A stretch of 64,000 nt of DNA from Phoronis australis (lineage: Eukaryota > Phoronida > Phoronidae). The notes below the pieces were generated by a model. The model saw only the letters and a list, made by a program, of their open reading frames with translations. It ran no database searches and was not told where the DNA came from. Location of the stretch: assembly GCA_002633005.1 (NCBI GenBank), contig NMRA01000173.1:87810-151809 (forward strand), given 5' to 3'. Shown here one piece after another: positions 25,101 through 40,100 of this stretch (position 1 is the stretch's first letter; the number at the start of each line of letters is the position of its first letter). The translations under genes and the position numbers were made by a program.

Positions 25101-28100
25101 ATAGCCACCATAGTACCTTTACTGTTAATGTCTCTTCATTTTCATGAGTTTACACTGATTACTATAGCCACCATAGTACCTTTACTGTTCATGTCTCTTC
25201 ATTTTCATGAGTTTACACTGATTACTATAGCCACCATAGTACCGTTACTGTTAATGTCTCTTCATTTTCATGAGTTTACACTGATTACTATAGCCACCAT
25301 AGTACCTTTACTGTTAATGTCTCTTCATTTTCATGAGTTTACTCTGATGATGAATTTGGCTTACGCTAAACCGTCGCGACAGGGAATTCTGGGTCATTTT
25401 GTCTGAATACTTTGGACTTGTACTGCACAAACGAGAAATAACGAGAGTGAAAATAAACCAATTTTAATTTATTACAGAGTGAGGTAGTCACATTCAACAC
25501 TCCTAAAATGACCCGATTTAATTTCAAAGGAAAGTTGTCAGCCATCTTGAAATCCAACATGGCTGGTGCAAAATGCTTCTACAGCACCTACTTGCGAGGC
25601 ATGACAGTGTTTAGTCTGAACCAGATCTTGTTGATCAAGTCCAGCACCTTCCTGGGCGTGGTGTCGTCAAGGAGACAAATCATGTTGTCCACAAGTAGAT
25701 CGGCATGACTCAGTAGGGTGGACATAGAGCCCGTGGCTAGAGTCTCTAGCTGAACCACAAGCTTGGTTGGGCACTCTCGTAGATGAAGAAACCCTGAGTA
25801 ACAAATACGTAATTAGTACACCTAAGTACAGGTGCATTTCATGGCTATAAGGTGTTGGCTTCAATTCTTGAGGCAAATGCAACAACTTTGGGCCATACAA
25901 AGGTGAAGTTAACACAAACTGTCCAATATCATCAAGATAGTATATAGGTAGTGGAACCATTCATATAGGTAGTGCAACCATTCATATAGGTAGTGCAACC
26001 ATTCATATAGGTAGTGCAACCAGTCATCAAGAAAGTAATTATAGGTAGTGAAACCATTCATATAGGTAGTGCAACCATTAATATAGGTAGTGCAACCATT
26101 CATATAGGTAGTGCAACCATTCATATAGGTAGTACAACCATTCATATAGGTAGTGCAACCATTCATATAGGGAGTGGAACCATTCATATAAGTAGTGCAA
26201 CCATTCATATAGGTAGTGGAACCATTCATACAGGTAGTGCAACCAGTCATCAAGAAAGTATATAGGTACTGGAACCTCTGATACAGGTAGTGGAACCATT
26301 CATATAGGTAGTGAAACCATTCATATTTCTGACAGCTCAAAAACCACTTGTGGTGCATATTGGAAATTACTACCAGCACACCGGAGTACACTGATCAGCA
26401 CACCAGAGTACACTGACCAGCACACCAGAGTACACTGACCAGCACACCAGAGTACACTGACCAGCACACCAGAGTACACTGACCAGCACACCAGAGTACA
26501 CTGACCAGCACACCAGAGTACACTGACCAGCACACCAGAGTACACTGACCAGCACACCACAGTACACTGACCAGCACACCAGAGTACACTGACCAGCACA
26601 CCACAGTACACTGACCAGCACACCAGAGTACACTGTTTCATGAAAGCTATTTGATTGTTAATAACAATAGCATAATGCTATCACACATAAAAGTTTACTG
26701 AAAAATGTATCTGAGTTCAAACCAACAATCAAAACTCAAGATAGGATACAGGTTTTACAAAACCAATCCCAAGGGAACACAAGGTCTGAGTACAATTAGT
26801 GTAACTTGCCATCCATCAAACTTTCAGTTGTTACTCGTATTGTGCCCCTCATGGTTGGGTGAGACTGCACTACAGCATCTTCTCTAATCCAGTCCTCCAC
26901 CAAACACAGGTTGGGGTAGAGTGTGGCTAATAACCTGAAGACGTAATATAAACTTGAAAGTGCTTTTACCATTGAATAACCAAGAAGTCGATCTGATCCA
27001 ACAACAATTAAGAGAAGACGAAACTATTAATAACAAAATCAAAAAATCAGTAAACGAATAAATATTCACACTTGACCTGTTTCACAACTGTGCGTGAGTG
27101 TTTCACTATCATAAACTAGTATCAGTGCGTGTGCATTTCACTATCATAAACTTGTACCAGTGCGTGAGTGTTTCACTAATATAACCTTGTATCAGTGTGT
27201 GTGTGTTTTACTATCATAAACTTGTATCAGTACCTGAGTGTTTCACTATCACAAACTTGTATCAGTACCTGAGTAGAGATGAGAACAAGCCCTTGTAGTT
27301 TTGTGGTTGTTTCTGTGCTTGCTCCAGAAGGAACTTGATTGGAAGCTGAGCCAACAGAGATTCTGAGTATTTCTGCACCATCCTGTTCTTCTCAGCTGAA
27401 TGTTTAGAAATAAGTCACATAGTTGAGAGTAGTAGTTCAAATGAACCAATCAAACATAAATGAAGTGAAGGTTAGACCTCAAATTCATATTAAGTCTGTT
27501 TACCAGACAGTGCAAAGAGGCTCACACAGGCGCTCAGTTAAACTTGTCATAAACCTGCATTACATAACAAAAACTAAGGTTTGATTTACACTACTCATTG
27601 TTATAAGAGTGGTCAGAAATTGTTCCTTAATCAAATTAGAGGTGACTTCTCAGCTTGAAAAACTGACAGTTTGTTAGACTAGACTTTAAAAGTTGGCAAT
27701 GAAAGAGATACTAGACTCATGTAAGACTACCTGAACTTACTTAAAGCTCTAGCAATGAAAGAGATACTAGACTCATGTAAGACTACCTGAACTTACCTAA
27801 AGCTCTAGCAATGAAAGAGATACTAGACTCAAGTAAGACTACATGAACTTACCTAAAGCTCTAGCATTGAAAGAGATACTGGCCTCATGTAAGACTACCT
27901 GAACTTACCTAAAGCTCTAGCATTGAAAGAGATACTGGCCTCATGTAAGAGGACATAGTACAACAACAAGAGATGCGGCACTATGTTCCTGTCTTCACAG
28001 CTTTTATCATCTAAAATATCAGACATTTTTAATAGCAACACAATATCAAACATTTGTCACAGAGTGACCAAACTGTCATTGCCACCTCAGGACATACACT

Positions 28101-31100
28101 TTTAAGGTGTGGCAAGGACTTGTATAGATATAAGCCAGGTGTAAGCTTCCTTATTGAAATATTGCACCAACAATGCGCACCGTATATAAAATGTTCACTT
28201 ACTTAGAGACATGGTTGGTTGTTGGCAGACGTTTCGACCTGGTCTGCCAGAACAATGCACACATCCAGATACACGCCCACACATGGGTAATAAAGATTTT
28301 CAGTATTGAATGTGCATTTTTCTGGGTTATGGTTAAAACATGCTTGTGAGTCATGAATCTTCAAATGTTGGTTATCTTCTATAAGTTCACCAAGGTTGAA
28401 CAGAATAATATGTTTGAAAACAACCTGCCACAAACACTGCACGATGTCACTGCTTACGTCATTTGCGCAGCTTTACAATCCAATGCAGCATGAGGTTTAC
28501 GAGGCAATAATATTACCCTATCAAACATCAGTATTTAAGAAATGAGAGTGCTGTGTAATATTAGTTGAAATGAGTCTCATTGTGTACAACAGGTTAAACA
28601 TGCCTTGAACACACTGAGAAATGCAATGTACCCACCACTAAACACATGCTGGTAGAAACTGCTGAAGACAGTGAGTATCTCCTGCTCAGAGATAGGCTCA
28701 TTGGTGTATTCCACTTTTGCTGTGATGCAAACCGTCGAGTTGGCATAAGCCTCAATCAAAGGGGGCAACACTGGGTGAATGGGAAGTTTACTTTGGCAGA
28801 TCTGTTGGTAGATCCAACTCTGGAACATTTACAGAAGAATTGGTGAGTTTTTACACCTTCGTAGAACTGGGAGAAGATGAACCTCAGAAAAATACCTGAG
28901 TATTTTGACAACGTGATTCCACTTAACTGGGAGAAGATGGACCTCAAAAAAGATATCAGAGTATTTTAATAATATGATTCCACTTAACTTTATCCACTCC
29001 AAAATGATGAACTTGTGAAACAAGGATTTAAAAATAATCATTTCTAGTTGTTTACATGTCAATTCAAATTTGTTCATCCTAAAGATTTAGCTGTAGGGAA
29101 GTCACTTAATTATTGTTTCGCATTATGGAGTTAGTATGGTGGAACAACATTCTTTCTGAACCACAAGAATTTTAATCCTAATGCAAAATTTTAGAACAGT
29201 CTAAATTTGGTACGATATTAAAGTTAGTTCATTTAAAAAGACGGGGCTAGCAAACGAACCAAAGTTTGTCCTATTACGTAAGCACAATGCAAAAGTTTTG
29301 GCCTGGACTATTTTGCTCAACCATACTAACTTATCTCTTCACTTCACGCAAGAGTGGAGTTCTTCCTGCCTGGGTATTAGCCTGGCTATTGATATCACTG
29401 ACATCACTGATATCACTGATATTGTCTGTCAAAAAGCCGATTTGTCATGATTTGGAAGTCACGTGCAACGGTGAGTGATGCATTGGCTGTAGTGTTTTGT
29501 TTCATGACGCCAACAGACTTACTCGTTCCCGAGTTGTCCAACAATGTACGCTGAGACACAGGAGATAATTCTAAAGGAGTGTGCAGTAACCCAAGTGTCT
29601 TGCTAAAAAACCAAGATTTTGCAGGTTATTTCGCCGCACGTTTTCAATGGATCACGTGATTTGAGATGAATTTCTCGTCGCAAGTTAGTAACTAAATGCT
29701 CCCCATAAATATCGAGTGACAAATCTCCGGTTTTGTCATTAATAACACGCACTCCCCAACTGAACTGATACTGCTTATTAAATGAAAAATTACATTCAAA
29801 CGTTATCTCCCGAAGATAAGACATAATGTTGGGATGTAAATAGCCCGCCGTTGAACCTGCAGTTGCAAATTTTGCCTGCGAGGTTAGACATCTGCCCTCT
29901 CTCTTGGCGAGCGAGCGGGCGGCTGGCTAATACTCTGCTTCACACCATTTCTCACACTCTCCACGTTGTTGTTTCTGTCTACTCGCTGTTCACTGTACAA
30001 GTCTCAAAACAACAATAGAATTTACAATTGGTTGTCGGATCCCTATTGCAACACAACATAGTGACCTCTTGTGTTTAGTGCGATGAAGTTAGGACGGTGG
30101 AATGTTGGTCCAGTCTAGTGAGAAAAGTGACAATTTGGTATGGTACGGTATGGTATGGTATGGTATGGTATGGTGTGGTATGGTACGTTATCACGCTGAT
30201 CTAAAATATGTTACGACCACAAACTAGTCTGGACTAACTCTAATGCCAAAGCAGCTTTATACAATAACAAGAGAGTTGACTTAAGACTAATTATATTACT
30301 AACAGTATGATATTATGATTATTTGGTCCAATAATTTCACTAACACATCTTAGAATATGAGTTATCATTACTTGGTCGAATTTGATTTGCTCTGATATTA
30401 AGAAATGGTAAACTGCTCGATTAAAGTTAAACGTGAAAATCACCAATTGCTATCTATGGATTATTAACTATTTAAGAAAACAAAACTTCAAGTGAAGACA
30501 TAATTCCAAGCATTATTTAGCACAAAGGAAGACACACCTTAATGGAGACTTTGTAGCGAGAGAAGGCTCTTGTCTTCAACAGCTGGTGGATACAGTGTGC
30601 GGGTAGATAGCCAGGAATATTACTGTTGAGCCCTGTAGTAACGGGCACTTTAACAGCATACGATGTGATCACCTGCAATAATGGACTGATGCGAATGCAA
30701 AGAACAGGCACAATGTATTGTATCATACAAGCCTACTACTTCGTACAATAACAATTTTTAAGAAATAATGGCAAAAATATCAAACTTTTGAATCAGCTAT
30801 ATTTCACACAGGAAACATGGCATGCATCAAACAGTACAGAGAATCACCTTATTATGATCAAGCATGCGCCAGATAACACAGAGAATTATCTTATTATAGT
30901 GATTTATTGAAATATATAATATACATAAGGCCAAAGGCCCAAAGTATAACATGTACAAGACAGAACATTGTCAGGTGCGTTACAAACTGGATAATAAATT
31001 GTGAAACTTGGACAAATTTTAGAAGAAGGATATCCAGATTTCTCATGAGAGATTCAAATTTAGATGTCGTGGGAGAAAAACATCACTTAAGTACTTAACC

Positions 31101-34100
31101 CGAAGGTCTTGATACGTAATGCAAACTAACACAACATGGTATTCGTCCTCTACACACCCAGAATTACATAACTCACACAACCTATTTTCATGGGGAATAT
31201 TTGTGTGGCGACCTCTTTCCACAAGTAACGAATGATTTGAACATCACAATAGAGTCAGAGACTGGATAAAACCACATGGGATACTATTTCTAGATAATTC
31301 TCAAGACAATAAATTGTTTTATACCTCACATAGTAAGGCAGTTTTGCGTTACATTTGATATCAGATTGCCAGCCCTGCAAATAACGGTCGTTGACAGGTT
31401 GAGAAAAAACTGTCAAGAAATACGCTTGGTTTACCGCACCCTGATTAATCCATACATCTGAAAAACCATACACAGACAGAAGTTTCTCTACAAAACTTGC
31501 CCAATTATAAGAAGATCTTACGATCAGGTCTGACTGAAAAAGCATATCATATGCAGTCTTTACCCCATGAATACCAGGCATCTCCAGTATTTTGAACCAG
31601 GATACGAAATATTTTAATTAGTAAACAATGGGAATCGACCACATTCTCCCATAATTGCCGAGTTTGAACAACTGCCTACTCCTAAAATGCGTTTACAAAA
31701 CTATATAATATGTACATTTTTCAATTGTTCATATTCCTTAAAGCCCCATATCTCAGCACCGTAACACAGAGAGGGTTAAATCATTTTATCGAACAGGTGA
31801 AAGGCTATTGACGGAGATAGATCACAACATCTTCGCTTTAATTTACAAATTGCAGAGGCAGCTTTATTTGCTTGACTAGACAAGGCTTTAATGGCTTTGG
31901 TCCACAAAACTTTTGGAGTAATAAGTAGTGCAAGGTATTTGTAGTGAGGCACCACATCAACCAAAATTCCATTGTAAAACCATTTCTCATATCGTCTAAG
32001 GGGACCGTCATTTCTGAAAACGACCACTTTAGTTTTCTTGTTGTTTACTTGCATGTCCCATGATTCGCAAAATTCTGCAAAACCATTTAGCATACATTCA
32101 AGTTGATGGCGGTAGAGGAACATAACACCATGTCGTCTGCGTACAGCAGGGAGTTGATTCTTGGCACTTGTTCGCTGAGATATGTGCTACTAATATTACT
32201 TTTCGCACTCAGTTGATCTAGAAATTCATTTAGATACAACACAAATAATAATGGGCTGATTATGCTACCCTGGCAAGCGCCAACAGTACAATCAAAGAAC
32301 TCTGTAAGACCATCTTGAATTTTCACACAAGTGCGCACTTTACTATACAAAGAGTGGATTATGTTGAAAATTTTACCAATTTTTATGCACATCAATGTTT
32401 TTTAATCTATGGAGGAGTAAATTATGGGGGATTCGATCGAATGCCTTCGAGAACTCTACAAAGGCACAGTAAAATCTCCCACCCTGCCGACTCAAATACT
32501 TGTGTCACATAGCTTGAAGTGTAAACACTTGGTCAATCGTAGAATAGCCTTTTCTAAACCCAGCTTGAGACTCATAAAGTTTATCATTATTTTCAGCCCA
32601 GTAACAAAGATAATTTTTTAAAACTTTGGTAAAAAGTTTTCCCAAGCAGACAACAGGGAAATACCTCTGTAGTTATTTTCATCATTGATATTACCTTGTT
32701 TATGTGCTGGAGTAAGCACTGAGACGCACCAAGTCTGGGGATAATACCCAGAATCAAAAATTGCATTCAATAACTTATGCAAAACTAGCACAATCGTTAC
32801 CTCAGTGCATTTCAGCATTTCAAAAATCACCCCATCATAACCCCCAGCCTTGCCATTAGGCAATTGTTCAATGGCCTCATATTTCGGAAGGCAAAAACTC
32901 AGTATTAAGATCAGATAGGTAATTGTTAGTACATGTTTCACAGTTCAATCATTTCCTGAGTGTCAAATTCACTCAAACACTCATCAATAGAGCAGTTTTG
33001 GTTCAATAAATCCTTGAAATAGCCGTGCCATTTCTGCAGACTAATTGTAGAAGATATATGGGTTGTCCGAATATTGGATTTAATTAATATTTACCAGATC
33101 TCCTTAGAGTTATTTTTGGAACGTTTAATGGCTTCAATAAGTCGAGCTTCATTTCCTTTCTCTTTCTGTTTAAACAGATCATGGAAAGCCTTCTTTGTCA
33201 CTTTATACTCGTTAATATAAAAGACAGAAGAGTTTTTATGAAACATTTTTAAAGACCATATTGCTCGTTTGGCTAAAGCCAATTCATCATCCCACCAGGG
33301 TGCCTGCTTTGTCGCCGAGTTCTGATTTACTTTAGTCTGACTATTAGCATATGTACGATTTTTCATGGTTGATACGGCTGACTGCCACAGCAAATCTGTA
33401 ATGGATCTGACCACATTATCTAGATTGCCACTAGCCACCCAGATATCCATGGCCACCGCACAATTCTCAGCGCCGCTTGAAAAAACCCGAGAAACTACCT
33501 GTGCATTAGAGCTCTCCCACCGAATCCGGCTATGCGAGTGTAACAGTGGAATCACAGGATTGATCTCTGACCTGTAACACCTAACCTTACAAATAACTGG
33601 TAAATGATCAGATTCATCTCATTCACCCACAACAAAATCCTCTACTAAATAAAATAGTTGTGTAGACAATAACACGTTATCCACAATTCTTCACAACAAA
33701 TATAAAGCAAAATCATGCACTTACAATCGTTATTTAGTTGATCACAGGAAAATTTCCTGACTTGAAGTTTACAGTTAATTCTTTGTGATATTAGTCCCAA
33801 GATAATGTTTGAAGAACAAAAATATAACAAACCTGCTCTGTGAAAACTTCCTGAGTAAATATACTTTTCACCTTGGCCAATGCATTCGACTTTACTGCAC
33901 TCTGAAATGACATGATGATTCATTCTTTCACTAACAACTTGCTAGTATTCACTTGTGTACAATTTGTTAGTATTCAGTTGTGTACAACTTGTTAGTATTC
34001 ATTTGTGTACAACTTGTTAGTATTCACTTGTGTACAACTTGTTAGTATTCACTTGGGTACAACTTGTTAGTATTCATTTGTGTACAACTTATTAGTATTC

Positions 34101-37100
34101 AGTTGTGTACAACTTGCTAGTATTCACTTGGGTACAACTTGCTAGTATTTTACTTGTGTACAACTTGTTAGTATTCAGTTGTGTACAACTTGTTAGTATT
34201 CACTTGTGTACAACTTGTTAGTATTCACTTGCGTACAACTTATTAGTATTTACTCATGTACAACTTGCTAGTTATTCACTCGTGTACAAACATCTTCATA
34301 TGACTCAATAATGGTTATCAGCAACTATATTAAACAGAGTTAATGACTGATTGGATCGATGTATTCTGCAATTTTGAGGATATACGCCAATGAGAAACGT
34401 AACGAAGGAAGCTGATAACTGATAATGCAAAAGGAGAGTAAGATTTCTAGAAGCACAACGCCTCATAATTTTGGCACCAGCCAAAATAAGCATTTATTTG
34501 AATATTGAACTTGCCTGTACACAGAACGTGTTCAACTACAGCAATGCTGAGCATACCCGGCCACTCACCATAGGACCAAGATCACCCATACCAGACCTCT
34601 CACTGTAGGACCAAGACTACAACTACCAAACAACTCACTGTAGGACCAAGACTACCCATACCAAGCCACTCACTGTAGGACCAAGATCACCCATACCAGA
34701 CCACTCACTGTAGGACCAAGACTACAACTACCAGACAACTCCCCGTAGGACCAAGATTACCTATACCAGGCCACTCACTGTAGGATCAAGACTACCTATA
34801 TCAGACCACTCACTGTAGGATCAAGACTACCTATACCAGACCACTCACTGTAGGACCAAGACTACAACTACCAGACAACTCCCCGTAGGACCAAGATTAC
34901 CTATACCAGGCCACTCACTGTAGGATCAAGACTACCTATATCAGACCACTCACTGTAGGATCAAGACTACCTATACCAGACCACTCACTGTAGGACCAAG
35001 ACTACAACTACCAGACAACTCCCCGTAGGACCAAGATTACCTATACCAGGCCACTCACTGTAGGATCAAGACTACCTATACCAGACCACTCACTGTAGGA
35101 CCAAGACTACCTATACCAGACCACTCACTGTAGGACCAAGACTACCTATACCAGACCACTCACTGTAGGACCAAGACTACCCATACCAGACCACTCATGT
35201 AGGACCAAGACTACCCATACCAGACCACTCATGTAGGACCAAGATCACCCATACCAGGCCACTCACCAAAGGACCAAGATCACCCATACTACATCACCCA
35301 CCATAAGACCAAGATGACCATGATCAGACAAGGGTATACACAACAACCATGATGAGATGAGAGGAATATTGGCGGTCATCCTGCATTAACACTGTTTGAT
35401 TTGTGTAAATTTACCTTCATTCCCAGCACAGAGCAGACCAGATCTCCAATAGCATGTGTGTGGTGACTATGGAAATGGATAGCTATGAGCACAAGTAGCT
35501 CAATGTAAGATGATGACTTCCCTATGCTTCTGAAATAGACAAAATGTATTCTAGTTGTACACTCACCCTAAATATATTACCAAATTACAGCGTGACGACA
35601 ACAAAGAAGTATTGTATGAAAGATCACAGCTTTAAATCTCCACTTGTGTTATGGGCAAACTGAAGATAGCTCTAAATGTTGGGCTACCTAATCGAGTTTA
35701 TTTCAAGAGTTCATTAAATCAGTATGATAACTCAAACTCAACTGGATATTATACTTGTGTTGTTAACAGATGCACTTTTGGAGCAACTCGGTTTTTGAAC
35801 ACTCAATGTTGCTTTGTTTTCCCCAATAGTGGGAATGACATTGCCCAATACAATGATTGAGATAATAGTAAGCACAAGAAGAGTGAGATCCCTCACACTG
35901 TGGCAACCTGCAGGCAGAGATATTTCACACTGTGGCAACGCGCACACTGAGATCCTTCACACTGCGTGCAGGCAGAGATACCTCACACTGAGGCCACCTG
36001 CAGGCAGAGATACCTCACACTGTGGCAACCTGCAAGCAGAGATACCTCACACTGTTGCAACCTCATAGAATCATGGAAGTTACAAAAAGGCAAAAAATAA
36101 GCATTGTCTTTCTTGCTTACTTATCAAAGACAGCTTCTTCTTGTAAAATCCATCTTATCCAGTCAATGATCACTTTTTCTTGTTCTTGAGATCTAGGAAT
36201 GACATAAAATGACATTACAAGTACATATAAGGTTACAACACTCCAACAATTTTCAATACTTGTCACACCCCACCTCCCTCTTAAGTTGAGCATGACTCTG
36301 AAATCTTGTACTCTCTTATTAACAGAAATAATTTCATCAATGTTATCAACTGAAAGTCACCCCCAACAGAAAAATTAACACTGCAGTTTCCAAAAATAAA
36401 TTTAGACATTCTAGTAAAACTCACGAGACATGCACTCTGTTACAAGCCAACAAAACTATTTTGCTATAAAAAACAGGCGGTTGTAAAATTGCTATCAAAA
36501 TGAAATGAATATAAGCCAATGAAACACACCCCAGTACGTGTGGACAGGCAATTAGCATGCAGATAGCCAGAGACACAAAGCGAGCTCCCGCAGCTGTGGC
36601 TGGTGGACGGCTGGTCAATAAACGCAGTAATTCGTTGACCTCCTCCTCACAAAACCTGTAAGATAGAAATACAGGACGAACATTACCTTCTAGACCTCAC
36701 AGTAATACAGGACAAACATTACCTCCTAGACCTCACACTAATACAGGACAAACATTACCTCCTAGACCTCACAGTAATACAGGACAAACATTACCTCCTA
36801 GACCTCACAGTAATACAGTGTGGAATATCAGTTCAATAATTTCCTTCTGAAACTGCAGGAATGAAATACAGGATCAAACACATAATAAATCTACTAACAG
36901 TTTTAAAACAAGAGCAACATGGAGTGTTGAAATCCACCCACGAATGCACTGCAAACGGTGTTTCTAGGGGTGCTTATTTGTACCACAACGTTTCTTTAAT
37001 TGAAAGATATTTACCAAATTTCATAAAAATCTGTAAAGGAACTTCAAAGAAAAAAGGATAACGGAAAAAAATGAAAGTGCCACAAGGGGGCACAGCTTTC

Positions 37101-40100
37101 GTCGGATCCGCCTGAAAGTCGTCGTCATTGATAACTTCATATAAATACACTTACTAAATTTAATAAAACCTGCGGTCTGTTTAGAAGATACAGCTTTGGA
37201 TGCACAACAAAACAAAACTGCCACTAGGTGTCGCCACCATAGTCATAACCGTCAACTTTCCTCTAAACACTGAGAACATATACGCCAATTTTCACAACCA
37301 TCCTTAGAATGGTTTGGTTGATACAGGGGCGGAGGCCAAGAAACAGACTTGAAAACGGCAAAAATGGGTACTAGGTGGTGCAAAGTATCTCAATTCCATC
37401 TGAAAACAAGTAGATAGCATCATCTCACCAATAGATGCCTATACTCCAAATTTTATGAAAATCCATTGAAGACCTTTGAAGATACAGACGCAAACAAAAA
37501 TAATTAAAATTGAAACTAGGGTGCACATTGGTGGTCAGATCCCTCCAAAAGTCATCGTCGTCCATTGTCAACTTCTTGCTAAATTTTGTAAAGATCCTGC
37601 AGAGCGTTTAGGAGATACAGCCATGGGTACAAAACACTGCCGCAAGCAGGCGCCACAGAAGTCGAAGTTGTCGGATAATCATTGTCAGCCACCCTTTTTA
37701 TATTTATAGTAAGAACATCCATGCCAATTTTAACAATCATCCTTAGAGCGGCTTGGTTGATAGAGGGGCGGATGCCTAAAATAGTCTCGAAAACAGTGAA
37801 AATGGCCACTAGGTGGGGCAAAATACCTTGAATTCATCTGAAAACAGGAGGATTGGGTCGTCTCATAAATAGATGCCAAAATGCCAAATTTCATGAATAA
37901 CCATTGACGACCTTAAAAGATACAGAGGTAAATGTAGAAAAACAAAATTGCCACCAGGGGCACACCAATTGTTGGATCCATTTCAAAGTTCGCTCATGCT
38001 GTCACATCCATAAAAGGAACACATGTGCGAAATTTCATGAACATGCCTCAAAATGTTTTGGAGATAGAGCAGCAGATGGCGAACGGGGATGACAGCATAA
38101 TGCGTCCACATATAAATATTTGGGCGCATAAGAATGCCGCAATTCAAGACTCCCCTCCACAGTTTTGGTGAAAACAAGGACCAGTCTAAATACCCAGTGA
38201 ATATCAGACAGAGGTAGTGATGCCCCCTCATGAACAGCCCCACTATAAATTTAACATACCCCCTGAGACTGTCAGAGTACACATTCACAGACAGGGTACT
38301 AACATAGTGACGCACCTTTGGAAACAGATACTGAAATTACTATTATCATCATCCTTTACCATTAATATTATAATGTTGTTGTTGTTGTTGTAGTTGGTGT
38401 TGTTGTTGTCGTAAATATTGAGTTACCGAAGTTTATTACTGTCTCATGTACATGAAGTTGATAAGTAAATTCCATGGTAGATTTAATTAGGTCCACACAA
38501 ATTTCCAAAAAAACTGGTGGTATGGGAAGTACACAGAGTAAGATATTGTTGACAGGCAATGTATGAAATCATGAGTGAGTTACATGTCTTAAAAACTGGT
38601 TACAAGCTAATAGTTTTTATTGAAATTAACACTGAGCAAAATATTAACATACAAAAATGACGAAGACGACAACCTTGACAATGATGCTATATTCGTTGAT
38701 ATAGTTTACTCACTACACAACTCATAGTAATATATTTGTAAGATAGAGTCAGACAAATAATTACATTTAGTTGACTATTGAAAAACACTTACTTGAGAGA
38801 GGCAACACCTTTCAATGCGCAATACAGCCTTACAAATGTGCACGCCCTTACAACATTACTTTCTGGCAAGTAGTTAGCGCCCTCTGGTATCAACTGGTGA
38901 AGTTCATTCATCAATGCTGCTCGCAGGTTTGGTAACATTTTCAATGAGTCATACTTTTTCTGCAACAAAATTATAAAAAGATTATTTAAAAGGTATTTTA
39001 ACCTCGTGACAATTTATGGAAACATGGTTAAATGTCACTATCAACAAAACTTGAATACTCTGTGTTCCTGTCGTATTATATTGTACCGAGTCTTTTATAA
39101 TACTCTTTGTTCCTGTCGTATTATATTGTACCAAGTCTTTTATAATACTCTGTGTTCCTGTCGTATTATATTGTACCAAGTCTTTTATAATACTCTGTGT
39201 TCCTGTCGTATTATATTGTACCAAGTCTTTTATAATACTCTGTGTTCCTGTCGTATTATATTGTACCAAGTCTTTTATAATACTTTGTGTTCCTGTCGTA
39301 TTATATTGTACCAAGTCTTTTATAATACTCTGTGTTCCTGTCGTATTATATTGTACCAAGCCTTTTATAATGGCTATCAAAAAACAGTTAGCGAAATTCA
39401 AAAAGTAATTTCAGACAGAATAAAAGCCAACACAATCACCTTTTGTCCATTTTTAATGAACTGAGAAAACCACTCCTTCACATTCCCATCATTGCTTAAC
39501 AACAAGCCACTGACAAAAGGTGCCAGATCTGAGGTCTGAGTGCCACCATTTAGAGTCAGAGCTACAGCCAGGGCAGGCAGCTTGCAATACTCCACCTGAA
39601 GGAGAATGTAAAAATATTAGGGCTGCTTTCACCTCAGGCAAATAAGACCTTCACACTTCCAAAATAAGAACAACCACATTTTACTATGAAACTGAAACAG
39701 TGATCAAGAGAACACATAAACATGGGTATGTAAGACTTTGAACACATGTTAATCAAGAAATACCAGGAGGAATGAACAGTTAAGTTTATCAAAACATTGA
39801 GGACGCTTTACACTAGACCTTGACCTTGTACAATTCAGCTAATGACCAACATAGAAAGGCCAACAAGAATGAACTCAAGACACGCTATAACTAATCCCGT
39901 ATGGTGACCAGCCTTTGTGTATAAACATTACGCTTCCTGTTTTATTCTGAGCACAGTTTGTTTGATTTTACTTTTTACATCTGGGTCTATGTGCGTCTCA
40001 CCGTGAATTCATACTTCACGTGAATAAAATAAATTGAAGTTTTAGTAAATTCTCCACAATCACAGCATCCCAGCAGTAGCAAATGTGTTGATAATTGAGC

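Noticed and set aside
20095-26636. CRISPR-like arrays
   Set aside because: The repeats are contiguous without unique spacers and lie in introns of an animal gene; these are minisatellites.
28203-28442. 79-codon minus-strand frame with several Cys and His
   Set aside because: No recognisable domain, no splice sites joining it to INTS2 in phase, and INTS2 is complete without it.
29266-29478. 70-codon plus-strand frame with hydrophobic segments
   Set aside because: The hydrophobic run comes partly from a 9 bp 'gatatcact' repeat; no family match and it is antisense to INTS2.
36421-36529. Extension of INTS2 exon 8 past position 36530
   Set aside because: The family sequence continues in phase in exon 36192-36121, through the donor CTGGG|GTGTGT.
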